Positions 47,901 through 59,785 of a DNA stretch of 64,000 nt are shown piece by piece. The position numbers were made by a program, and so were the translations under genes. Position 1 is the first letter of the stretch; every line of letters starts with the position of its first letter. The notes below the pieces were generated by a model. That model worked only from the letters and a program-made list of their open reading frames with translations, made no database searches and was not told the origin of the DNA. The DNA is from Chrysogorgia sp. JL179-B06 (Eukaryota > Cnidaria > Anthozoa > Scleralcyonacea > Chrysogorgiidae). The stretch lies in contig JAYKKM010000054.1 in the NCBI GenBank assembly GCA_035772405.1, positions 2,950,001-3,014,000 on the forward strand. Direction: 5' to 3'.

Positions 47901-50900
47901 CTATATTTGTGGGAAACCAAACAAGTTTAAGAAACAATTAATAAAGTTTAAGAAACAATTAATATAATTCAAAATAGATCAATTTTTTATGGTTTCTCGT
48001 TTTGTTTTGTTTCTCGTTTTTTTCGTTTTGTAAAGTACGTTTAAGAATAAAACAATGAAAATGATGAAACAAGAATGCAAAATGTATTAAAATGTGTACA
48101 TGCAGACAAAAACAAAGTATTAAGAAGAAAGCGCGAATATTAGACACTGAGCCAGCATTCGAGTGGTCAGCAGACTGCATTGCTTATGAATACATCACAT
48201 TCATTACTGAAACCAAACTTTAACTAGAGATCTCAGAGTACGTCCCGGTCCCGCGAAGGCAGAGCAAGCATGTATCATGTTGTTTTGTTTACAGGGGAAA
48301 ACATATTTTTTATTAGTTCTGCATCAGTGTTTTCAGGAGATAATGTTAGTATTTTCAGATACAACGTACTTGTAGATTAAATCTTCTGAGAAAACAGAAT
48401 GAACGAACTTCCCTTTATATTCACACCATATTATATTCCCCTTTATATGCATACCAGGGAGGAACTGCGACTCGTACTGGATCTGAACCTCCCTATTATA
48501 TAATCTGTCCGGGAAATTTAAAACAACGTTTTCAGTCGAACCTCCCAAAACGGACACCGGCGTTAGGACCAAATAATATGCTATCCTTATAATTTGCATA
48601 TATTGTGCCCATAAATGTATAATACACAAAATTATAGTTTCAGCTGCGCATAAATATGACACGTTCTGAGTCGGGCTTAAATATTATTTCATACATAACT
48701 AAGGCTTAATCCGGCCCATAGTAACTATGTGAATTATGTAAATAAACTATATTTTGTACAATAAGCCATGTTATGTATGAAATAAGTTTTAGGCTCGACT
48801 CAGAACGTCATATTTATGCGCAGTCGACACTCGATTTCTTGTATAAACGTTACATTACAACGAAACTCTTTTGACAATCTAATTAGAATAAGAAAGCAAC
48901 AAGGGAGGGTGAGATTTGTGAGATATAATGGAGTTCTTTGGCCATTTCAGACTAGAACACTGTGTGGTTGGATGTAGCTGGGCAACCCGATATGACAAAA
49001 ATCACCGCAATCCCGAATTTGCTTCAACGGGAATAAACAATGAGTTGAAATCGAGGTTAGATATAACAGTGAATGCATACGAAGAACTCGTTGCCCGCAA
49101 CTTGGTGACATTATTTCGTGCACATTCAAGTAAAAGTATCTTAATTAATTTATACTCGAAATAATATTCGCATGCACACATTGAAAACCTAGTTCAGGCG
49201 CTGAACTTGACATGAGCCAAACCTAGTGCAAAATTATTTTAAACAAAGGTTTTAGCTCATTTATATTAGGTTCAGCTCTCAGAGAATCTCAAAGACTCAA
49301 AGTATAGACCTCTTTCATAATGGCGGCTAGTCTAAATATTATTTTATATACATGCAAATTAGCTTTCATACAATATTTATAACCAATAGTTTCATGCAAT
49401 CGATATTCCGAAAAACGGCCATTGGACACTTTTCCAAATAAATTAACACATATGGTCTTATAGTTACAGCATAGCAAATAAGCACAAATTGACTTCTTAC
49501 AATCCTAACAGTAACAGAATAATTCTTGTAAAGGCTGGCATAACATAAGTTGCTGAAATCAATTTTACAATGCAGTCTCGTATAATGTCGTCTACGAGGT
49601 TATCTTAATATCTACACATTACAACGGCCATGGAACCAGTGATTTACCGACATGCATAATTTCGAGATTATTAAAACTATGGCTGTTAATTTATATCATT
49701 TTCGTTTAAAGAAATGTTAAAATTCTTTAAAATTAAAAATGGAGCTAAAATATAAAAATTGAAATAGGAAATTACAATAATAGGTTCTGACAAGCTGTGA
49801 AATTAATACAGTCTTTACTTCTGTAATCAAGCTGCAAGCTGTCGGTAAATTTACGCATTATGATGTCTCGAATATTTGAAAAAAAAACATTTAAAAAAAC
49901 ACATTGTGATTTTTCAGGAACAATATTGCCATGGTGGAGATTCTCTATTTTTAGATCAAATAGTCAGTCTTTCATGTTTAAGTTAAGGAACAGCAAGTTA
50001 AATGAGTTCTTTTCAGTCTGTCGGACCACCCACCATATACCTATTATTTAAAAAACAGGAGAGACAACTTAATTAGTCCTGAAAACACTCATAAATGAGA
50101 AACTTGTGGAGTCTGGTTGGTCATAATTGTCTCAAATTACACTCAGCTTTTTCGAACACGACTCGAATGTACTATTATTTGCATATAATCGAAAGAAGAC
50201 TGAAATAAAATTCAAATTGATAATCTTAATACCTGCAAATAATATCACTGTATTATCACAAGTTCGCAACTATATGTATTCAATTTAATGAAGATTTTAA
50301 CGGAGATTTTCACTTTGGCTTCCTAATTACTTCTTTTTCAAGTTTTCTTCCGAACTGTTTGTTCTCTGCGAGGGTCACGAGACGGAATTTAATTCTTCAT
50401 TACAAGGTATCGACTTACTTTCATAGGCGGCAATTATTTTGCCCCAAAAAGGAATTTTAATGAATGAATAAATGATTATCGCATTTACAATAAATCACAT
50501 GTCTCAAATAATAGATCATCGGCAGCTTTGACACACTAAATATATTAACTTTATCTCTAGGCATCTCAGTATTGTCGTTCTACTCCTTAATTCCACAGCG
50601 TTTCAATGAAAGATCTACGAATCATTGTTTTGCTGATCGCTTTGTGGATAAGAGCGGCTAGCAAGAATCAAGATAACTTTCAAAATGTTTTAAAGAATAA
50701 CAACAACGTGCCATACGGGCGCCATGCAGTTGACCCCCTTCACCTGCGCCAAGCCATTAATACTTTATTTTCTTTCCGTCATAAATGATTGCCGATATTT
50801 CGAATAAATTTCTTTTCCGGTTTATACAATGGCAGCTTAAAGACTTTGCCATTACAGTTTTGTTGATATTGTCTTGATTTTCGGTGACGGGTACAGCTAT

Positions 50901-51896
50901 AAACATGAAGAGAACGACAGAAGAAAATAACAAAAACATTCCATTGTATAGATTATAATCGTCCATAACATTTCTAAATATAACGAAGCCAATTAACATG
51001 AAGATATATTTATTAATTCTCTTCACCACAATGGTAAAGCACTTTTCAAATATTTGCTGACACTGCTGGAGGATATTAAAACTTTTCCAAAGACAGCTTT
51101 TAAAGTGTAAATATTCAGATTGCGTTATGCTCCATCCTTTCGTATTGCACGTTTTTTCCATAACCACTCATGACATCTGCTTAGCATTAAACAGCTTTAA
51201 CCAATATAACCTACCCGATTTGATAATAAAAAAGCAGCATGCAAGCTTCGTCGACCTCTCAAGAAATAACCTAAACAACACGAGTTTTATGTTCTTCGAT
51301 TACGCTTTACGCGACGAAGACGGATTCAACTGTATACGATTTCCTATATAATTCCTAAATTGCTGTTTGAAGTTAAATAATTCATTGTAACCCGATACGC
51401 AGACTTTAAGCGGTAAAGATTGAGTTCAATATTTCATCGCAAAGATATATATTCATGTTTAGAACTCGGTTTCTTATATTGTCGTCTTCATTGCATAGCA
51501 TTGGAATACCGCTGAGTCACAGTCCATCGAAATTTCTGCATGGTAACCCGCGGTTTTTAATAATAAAATGTTGGCAAGGTAAACTTTATTCTGTTTTTTT
51601 CACACCATCATAGAACTTCAGGAACAAACAAGAAAATGAGTCGGACTCCAGTGTCAACTTTCGATAATCTGTCGCAGTCAGAATGTAGAGGAGTCAAAAC
51701 AAAAATGAAATGAAAGAGAAAAATATGTAACTCGATTCAAATATATTATTCAACATGTCGAGAATCTTTATAATGTTTATAATTAAGGAAGACAACACAA
51801 AAGACGTCTGAGAACGCTTATATATATATCCCCACTTTAAGAACGAAATCATCCATGAAATGCCAAAAGCAAATACTCAAAACTATCATTACATAC
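47901..51896 (-). other. Intron of the dachshund homologue
   Basis: About 4 kb bounded by GTATGT (51896-51891) and TATAG (47905-47901) on the minus strand, with matching codon phase. AT-rich; apart from a fold-back at 48645-48826 nothing is recognised. Short frames at 48333-48662 and 50757-51167 have no recognised homology. Confidence 0.75.
48645..48826. mobile_element. MITE-like fold-back inside the dachshund intron
   Basis: Arms at about 48645-48705 and 48770-48826 (CTGCGCATAAATATGACACG and its near inverse) around a core of about 65 bp. Non-coding. Confidence 0.75.
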
Positions 51897-52270
51897 CTAA
51901 ACAAAAGACAGTCTTCGTAAAGTCTTTTGAAATCTTCCATAGTGATGAGTTTGCAGCGGTTTACAACTGGTCCAATGGCTCCCATGCTTCTCATCAGGCG
52001 AACTTGGTCGAGATTACAGCTTCGAGCGACGATTCCCATTCGCTTTACTTTGGCATAAATGGTCGGCATGCCGGCAACATGGTCTTTCAAGAAATGATCG
52101 ACCAGTTGAGGAAAGCACAGCAATTCTTCATTTTCTGTCAACAATGCTGTTATGCTTCTACCATTGATAGTCACTGAGGCTACCTTGTAGCGACAGTTTG
52201 TGGGAAATATTGGACAGTCTTGCCCGAAATCTATGTCATTCTCATCTTTAATGTAAGTTGGGAACGCCAT
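51897..52270 (-). CDS. dach: dachshund/DACH homologue, exon with the DACH-N (SKI/SNO/DAC) domain
   Basis: Nuclear transcriptional cofactor. From the possible start ATG at 52270 (MAFPTYIKDEN) to the donor AG|GTATGT at 51897/51896. The domain runs over about residues 35-115, with ENEELLCFPQLVDHFL, IYAKVKRMGI, CNLDQVRLMRSMGAIGP, VNRCKLIT and KRLYEDC. These correspond closely to the DACH helical domain and less well to SKI/SNO, which lack the VNRCKLI segment. The 5' border is uncertain: an acceptor-like CCCTTCACCAG lies at about 52292, so this may not be the first coding exon. Confidence 0.85.
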
Positions 52271-52612
52271 TTGAAATATCAAAACCTCTTTCTGGTGAAG
52301 GGAAACGTTGACAATGATGGCAGACGTGCGATGCAATATAAATACTCTTCCAGACAAATGATATGTGCACATGCGCTTTTAACATTTGTTATTGAAAGCA
52401 TTTCATTATTAAACAGATTAAATTCAATTATGTAAACTTAATATTGTGTATGCTAATGAATTCGAAAATAGAATATATTGACATAGAATTTCCATCCCCT
52501 GCGGTTTAATAAATTATAGCTTATCAAAACAACATTTCTTTCCGTTTCCTTCTATTATTTTAAAAATCTTAATGAAAATTAACAAACGTATATAATAGTT
52601 AATTTTCTTTGA

Positions 52613-52647
<35 letters not shown>

Positions 52648-54370
52648 GATTTGAACTGGATAACTTGTATCTCACACTGCCGTTAGCACACATGCATCAC
52701 AATACAAAAAACAAATGAAAAGCCATATGTTACAAAACTATCTAAGTTCTAGTGTTGTAACTCTTTAAGTGAATTAATAAGAAAAATTCCGTTTAAATAA
52801 AGTTCTTTTGGTTTTGTGTGTGGAAGAATTTTTTTAATTACAAATAGTGAAATTGGAGATTATCCAACGCAAACATTTGTCACGTCTTTGAAGCAATACC
52901 GACATATGTAATGTAATTTACACCTGGAATTCACGCAATGGGCATAAACTAAACTATCAAAATAATCAATATAACCATAGTCGAACTTTGGCATCGGCGT
53001 TTTGATATTCAAATTGAAATATAGATCCGCCAAAGACCATCTGGTCATAATTAAATCAATAATACAGACTTATTGATTTTCTATATTCAGTTTGAAACCA
53101 CAAAATGTATAATAAAATGATCATGAAACAGAGATGTATATTATACTAGTATTTAGCTGAAAGCTATAATCGCGTGCGCGGATGTGGGAAAAGTCAAATA
53201 GGAAAAAGTATGGAAATTATGAATCTTCATATGGAAATTCAAGACAGAATTGAAACAAACATATGGTAACAGCTGCTCAATGCCGGAAGATAACAGTAAG
53301 TAGAGTTCTGGTATACAACGAAATGGACCATTTATCTTTGACGGACATTTTCAATTTGCTTTTGTGTTATGTTAATATATTAGAAAATATCATCTCTCCT
53401 GCAGCTATAGTCAGGATGCTTCAGCAGACATGCGTGCAGCTAGAAGGATATAAAACCATGAAAGATTCTGAATATTGATACACTTACTGCAGCCAATAAG
53501 GTCTTGTTTTAAGACTGAGTATATTGACTGAGTTTATTAAGTATAAGTATATAAATTTCTAATTGGTTTTTAGCAGTTCCTAACAGTTAGATTGTATTTT
53601 CTAATTTAGTTGCCAGAACTTAATATTACCGAGCTATACTATAACCTTAACGTTTGCGGAGAAAGGAAGCCATAGCATCGCCTTGTTTGTTTGTTTGTTT
53701 GTTTGTCAGCCTGTTTGTTTGTTTGTGCTATTAAACGCACCCATCTATATAGGCAGCAGATGTTTAGATTGAGTTTAGCGTTCATGACAGCCAGGGTTTA
53801 TATCTTTAAGACAATCGCATGCAAAATGTCCTCCCCTGAGCATGTTTTTTAGATAAAATGTATAGTCAGAATAGAAAAATAAAAAGTAAAATATGTTAAA
53901 AATACTGCAACCACTAACAACTAACTGAAACCATCACTGCAGCAACTATAACAACGCAAACAAATTATGTAATAACTGACAATGTAAGTATATGAAGGTA
54001 AACAATTATGTATCCAAACTATCTTCGACGGAAAAATCAAGAGCGGAATAGACACTTTTAAATTTACTTCAATTGAACAATTGGCTGCAAGTCGAGATTG
54101 GCAATGAGATCGTAATACATTTAGTCTTTACTTATAATCTTTCATGGCCAACCTTGATTTTAACCCGCTGTTCGCCATCTATGCGCAGATGTTTTTTTAG
54201 AGAGTTTGTAATCAATGGTTCACGTGGTGTTTCAACATATTCCACGCGATATTAGAAACGACGGTACTAGTAAGTAATGAAAATGCTGTAATCTGATTGA
54301 TTATACGTTTCTCATACAATTAGATTATTTTCGAAATTTCTATGAGGTACTAGTTAACGAGGGCGAAGCC
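52271..54370. other. Host DNA upstream of the DACH exon, no gene seen
   Basis: AT-rich, with a (TA)n run at 52614-52644 and a (GTTT)n run at about 53684-53728. Scattered short frames have no recognised content. Could include upstream intron or promoter sequence of the DACH homologue. Confidence 0.5.
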
Positions 54371-56268
54371 AGAATTGAGAGCGGATAATCTTCTTGTTTT
54401 AGTAGAAACTAACTTATGTTCGTTATTTCTTCAAAATTATTTCAAAAAACGAGACATAAGCATTGCTATTTTGCGAAAAACGCGGCCATATCACGAGTCA
54501 CTTGCCGCTATACTCGATATCTATCTATAATTAGATATCTAGTATATAGCGTATCCAATCAGATTGCAGTTTTTACATTAGACGACTACTATTACGTTTC
54601 TATACTCTATTAGTAGAAATTGACAGGTGACTATAGAGTTTATCGTGCCGTGATTGGTCGAGATGGACGACCTATTTTGTGATAGTCACCTCGCGCGATG
54701 TGACTATCACATTTTCAGCGATTTAAAAATGGCGGCTTCTCGATTTATCGATATTACGTACGAAAAAGCGAATAAAACTAAAGAAAATACTATTCAAAAA
54801 CAAACAAAAGAAACAACTAAATATAGAGTTAAACGTTTTCGAGGTAAGATATAAGAATTTTCCTAATTTTATAGCTATAAACTCTTGATGGTGGTGTCGA
54901 CGGCAATCGGCGACACGATCAAAACAACAAGTAATTTTGTGAAAAAAACTTTATTTAACAGAATACTTTGAACCACAAACATTTAAGACAATATTTGAAA
55001 GCTTATTAGCATGGTTGTCGAAGATATAAACAAATTATTTTCAATGTTTTACGTTTCTGCCCGAAAAAAGACTGCCGTTTTAACAAAAAACAAGTCAGTT
55101 GTCAGTTCGAGCTGCAGTCTTGACCGTCATCCTCCGTACAAACAAATTTCAATCTGTGACAGTATTACTTATTCAATGAGGCTAATAAAACACTAAGTTT
55201 TAGTTCCTACCTCAAGCAGCTCCGTCAGTGAAGGAAAAATAGCGGTGATACGGTTCAGAAAAACATTCACAGCCGTGAAACTATATCCAAAAATTGTACG
55301 AGACAGAATGCTGATACACAGAATTATCCCCGAGTTTTACTCGAAACAGCAAGGTTCTGTATCTCCATCTACGTTGGAAATCGGCCAAGAAAAAACAAAC
55401 CAAATCTGCTGAAAAAGTCATTGCTTCACCTGGTAAAAAATGCTGATTGACAAGGGAACTTTGAGCTGGACAAAAGTGAAGCCGGTTTTGTACTAGCCAA
55501 GCAAAAACAAGTTCCGACTGGATCTTTCCACAGTTGCTCGTTTATGTTAACTCAATCTTTAACTCAGTCTTACACTCTGTAGTTCTGCTTGATCTGACAG
55601 CAAAATCGCTTTTTTAAGCACATTTTGGCCTCCACTTGCAAGAGTAAGCACGTATGTTGTTCGTTTTAATATTCTGTTGAATGTTGATTACGTAAAATCA
55701 TGTGATCTCACGATGCGCGACTTCCGGAAATAACAAATAAAATAATTAAAACATTTCCCATTGCTTTCTTTCAGTTGTTTCTCTCTGATAGTCACCTGTG
55801 AATTTCTACTAAAACAATTAGTCACCTCAGTCTCGGTGATATTTACCTCGCCGCTTCGCGGCTCGGTAAATATTCACCGATAATCACCTCGACTTCGGTG
55901 ACTAATTGTTAAATAGTAAGAGATAAATCCCGAGGGCTGTATATCGCATACATCCCGACGTTCGAGGGATTTATCTGACTTATGTCATGATTGAGGAGGT
56001 TTTCCAACAAAGTTTTGTCTAGTTTACCACCTTGGACGAAGATTTTCCTAGTTTTCTTCATTTATTATCTAATTAGTATTCATAGGGCTTTATGACTGAT
56101 AAAGCATGAAATAATTGTCGATAGATATCGACGAGTAACGTTATAAGTTTTTCGCCAAAAAACAATGCTTACTGTATATGTCTCGTTTCTCGAAGTAATT
56201 TTAAAGAAATAATAACGAACATAAGTTTGTTTCTACTAAAATAGTAGAATATTAGCTCTCAATTTCTA
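54371..56268. mobile_element. 1.9-kb inverted-repeat element, unassigned
   Basis: Arms at 54371-54487 and about 56140-56268 are inverted copies (GTAGAAACTAACTTATGTTC and ACGAGACATAAGCATTG blocks). Internally there is a short frame (54729-54854) starting MAASRFIDITYEKAN with a run of Lys/Thr. Near 55850 lies a nearly palindromic CTCGCCGCTTCGCGGCTCGG within repeated GGTGAnnn/TCACC motifs. It may be a non-autonomous DNA transposon with remains of a gene; superfamily not determined. Confidence 0.65.
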
Positions 56269-57205
56269 TCATGTAAACCTTAAAAGAATGAATTAATTCT
56301 TCAATATTTGCTTACGTGAGAAAAGAGTGATTTTGAAAACTGCTATTTCGTGGATCCAAGGGACATTGGCAACAAAAAATGAGTACTTTAAGTTTTTATA
56401 TTGAAGTATATGACTTAGCTAGTCGAAATATAGTAGTTTGGACCTATATGGAAATGCTCACAACACATTTAAAAGTTGAATAAAGCAAGTAAAAAGGCCG
56501 CCATTTTAAATATGATCGTGACGTCATGTGCTGGGAAGTGTTGTATTTCGTACTTGTGTGCTACCTAACATGGGGCCATGTGTTGCTTAGTTTATGTTGT
56601 AATAGCGATTACTAAAATAACGTTGAGAAGAAACTTAATTTCTTAATTGACTTTGACTGATCGCTTTACCCAGCACATGACGTCACCCACTATGGTCTGT
56701 ATCAAAAGACTGTTCCATATGATTGAACTGTTTGGACTAAGCGTTTTTATATGCTTTAAAAAGGATTGTCACGATCTTTTGGTCTACCATTTTGAATCCA
56801 GATCTTCCAAAAGGCTATGTTCTTGTGAAAGTTTTTTATCCCATATTTCCAGAAGGGCTTGAGGTGAGATTTAAACTTGGTCTTTGGAATAGATGCATTG
56901 CTTGGAGACTTTAAAATGTTTCACACACTTTCTAAAGCCTATTCTATATCGTCAACACTTGTTAGATTGATATTGACACCGCTCGAAGTCGGTATATATT
57001 GACACGGTTCGAAGTCACTTTTAACAATTTGTTGATGTCTCCATCAGGTCATGTGACAGACAACCCTAATTCACCTTTAATATGCATTACGATCATTTTC
57101 ACAAGATCAAACTACGCCATATTCCGGTTATTTAGGTCACATTCTTTGATCTAAAAGGTACTTATTTCTTGTTGCCAATGTCCTTTAAGCTCAAATGATA
57201 ATTTA
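56269..57205. other. Host DNA, no gene seen
   Basis: AT-rich with no supported frame. A pair of TTGACACnGnTCGAAGTC repeats lies at about 56977-57018. Confidence 0.5.
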
Positions 57206-57858
57206 TGTCAGACATAGTTGACGCTACTCTGGCTTTAAAAGGTTTTTTGAACGTAACTTTAAAAGTTACTGTCCATGACCCAACGTTTCGACACTCCAAT
57301 CTAGTGTCTTCATCAGGGCTGATCGTTGTAAAGTTAGGATGTAATATTTCAAAGCCGCGCAATTAGTTACAGTCCTCGGCTTCGCCTCAGTCCAGTATGA
57401 AATGGAGGCTTTTAAATGGCATCTCAAAGTCAAACAAGTCAGTATTTACAGAGAAATTTGAGGTTGAAATCGTCAAAATCCTATGCTATCCAATTGTCCG
57501 TCACGAAGTTGATTTTCTTTGTTTTTGGTTCATGAATTATTAATGAGATTGAGATCCCTATTTATACCCTCAGAACCGATGATGTCGTTATCTATTAACA
57601 AGATGCAAATAAGCATCTGGTAATAAACCACCGTCATCGCGATTCAATGGGGCGTGGGCGCTATTGATAGTCATTTGGCACAGGTTTTGATCAATTGTTG
57701 GGAAATCGGAGAACACAGTCAAAAATTCCCTTGAATTTGCGGATTTTATTAAGAGCATTACTCGTAGACCCCATACATGCACGTATACGTTTTCCTAACG
57801 TTTTCATATTGTTTCTGCTCCCCTGAGCCATGAGGACTGACAACAATATAAAAACGCT

Positions 57859-58062
57859 ATGAAAACGCATATGTGTGGACATGGCCTTAATACCGATGAT
57901 GAATTGGTATCGTTTGACGTCGTTTCTCTCTTCACCAAAATATCAGTTGATCTTGCTATCACAATTGCAGACAATAGACTAAGACAGGATGTTACTTTAG
58001 ATCAAAGAACATTGTTGCCTGTTGAGGATCTAATAGAACTCTTCGGACTTTTTGTCTACTAA
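57859..58062 (+). pseudogene. Penelope-like reverse transcriptase fragment
   Basis: Contains DELVSFDVVSLFTKISVD, the characteristic motif of Penelope-like RTs (LVSFDVVSLFT). Only about 55 residues of the RT remain before a stop; the catalytic (Y/F)xDD region is absent. Non-functional. Confidence 0.85.
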
Positions 58063-58285
58063 CAGAACTAGTTTTGTGTATATGACGTCACTTAAAAGAA
58101 TCTTAGGTAGTTTCAACGTATAAGTTGACGTTGGGTCATATTTTTGCAAAACCTAAGGTTCGTATTGCGAAGGAAAAGGAAAGACGCTATTTATTCCATT
58201 CCGTGCAATGACTGTGAATGTGATTAGGTAATAATACATATTACATAATGTTTACATACTATGGAAGAGGTTCGATTTTTCCAGT

Positions 58286-58396
58286 GAGATCGGTCAGACT
58301 AAACGTCAGTTTCGTACGCGTTTGAAAGAACATCAAAAGGCTGTTTTCTTTTCAAAAAAGGAAAATTTTGCTTTCTCGGAGCACGCGTACGTATAA
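58286..58396 (+). pseudogene. Remnant of Penelope-like GIY-YIG endonuclease
   Basis: A 36-codon frame with IGQTKRQFRTRLKEHQKA and a SEHA end matches the second half of the GIY-YIG domain (IG.T.R.F..R..EH). The GIY part is lost. Same strand as the RT fragment. Confidence 0.8.
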
Positions 58397-58722
58397 CCAA
58401 CAATGAGGGAGGTTGCGTGGGTGATTAGTGGTAATAATTTTGGAACTTACCATCAGAGATGTTGTCTGGAGGCTTGGCATATCAATAGCGCCCACGCCCC
58501 ATTGCATCGTTTATTACCAGAAGCTTATTTGCATCTTGTTAATAAATAACGTCATCATCGGTTCTATGAGGGTATAAATAGGGATCCTAAATTTACAACG
58601 ATCACCCCTGATGAAGACACTAGATTGGAGTGTCGAAACGTTGGGTCATGGACAATAACTTTTAAAGTTACGTTCAAAAAACATTTTAAAGCCAGAGTAG
58701 CGTCAAACTATGTCTGATTTAT

Positions 58723-59063
58723 CACCTGGTTGCGTTGCGAAATTATTTGTTGACAATTTATGTGTTACCTATATTAGAAGGAAATATCACTGAAATCTAT
58801 GTAACTGCAATGTTGACTGGTAAACAAAGTGAAGCCGAAAATTACTATAGGACGAGCAAATACGTTGCCCTAGTTACCAAAGAAGAGAGGTATACTAATC
58901 CTAAACCTCCATCTGACATGAAGGACACATCGTCCGAAACGCCGTCTATATGAAAATACGTAAGTAGTCTTTCTTAAGTATTTTTCAACATATTGAAGTT
59001 TTCTTTGACTCTTTTTTCTCTTTTTCATGTATATTCGTAACCCCATATTGAGATTCAATTATA
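58723..59063. other. Host DNA, no gene seen
   Basis: No supported frame or repeat. Confidence 0.4.
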
Positions 59064-59745
59064 AGTAATAGCATAAAAAGAGGTTCATTAGCTATTAAAC
59101 GTCTGTTTAATGTGGGACGTTTAATGGTTAATGCACCTCTTTTTATGCTATTCCTTTGTAATATAATGTTTGCGGGTATTTCTTTTGTTCTCACGGGGCC
59201 ATTAACAACTAATCTATCGTATCAAAATTAATTTGGCGAAATTTCTGACGAGGTTCCTCGACCTCGTGTTGAGCGGTCTTTGAATGATGATTTGATTAAA
59301 ATTTATTTTTCGTAATCGTACCTCCGTTGGCGTCAAACCGGGTATGATTAGTTCTAATCAGACCTGGTTTGTCGTCAACGGAGGTAAGATTAGCAAAAAT
59401 GGTATAATGAGGTATATTAGTTGTTAATGGCCCTGTGAGAACAAAAGAAATACCCGCAAACATTATATTACATCGCAAACTCCACCCCATCGATTCTCAA
59501 ATTTAGCTATCACGAAAAAGTGGATTTACTCAAATTTACAATATGCGCAAATATGGAGCAAATTTATTGAAATATTACATTTACTATAGGAGTAAACTTG
59601 GTAAATGCCGCATTTACTCACTTTTGAGCAAATATGAAGCAAATGCGGCATTTACCATGTTTACTCCTATAGTAAATATAACATTTGAATAAATTTGCTC
59701 CATATTTGCGCAGTTGTAAATTTGAGTAAATCCATTTTTTCATGC
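59064..59745. repeat. Cluster of nested hairpins / inverted repeats
   Basis: Three fold-backs lie in 680 bp. At 59064-59153 AATAGCATAAAAAGAGGTnCA pairs with its inverse. At 59315-59397 TCGTACCTCCGTTGGCG pairs with CGTCAACGGAGGTAAGA. At 59515-59745 long arms contain GGTAAATGCCGCATTTAC. In addition 59156-59210 and 59415-59475 are inverse copies enclosing the second hairpin. Non-coding; looks like stacked snap-back MITEs. Confidence 0.85.
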
Positions 59746-59785
59746 AGTTTTAATTATATATCCAAACTTATAGAGTAATGTAGGA

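Larger units (their letters stand above)
57206..58722 (+). mobile_element. Degenerate Penelope-like element with inverted ends
   Basis: Carries an RT fragment (57859-58062) and a GIY-YIG endonuclease remnant (58286-58396), the pairing that defines Penelope-like elements. The ends are inverted: 57206-57341 against 58595-58722 (GATGAAGACACTAGATTGG and TCGAAACGTTGGGTCATGGA), and 57557-57683 against 58470-58590. Most of the RT coding region is missing. Confidence 0.85.

Noticed and set aside
48333..48662. 109-aa frame in the dachshund intron
   Set aside because: No recognised domain, and it lies next to a fold-back repeat; no splice evidence.
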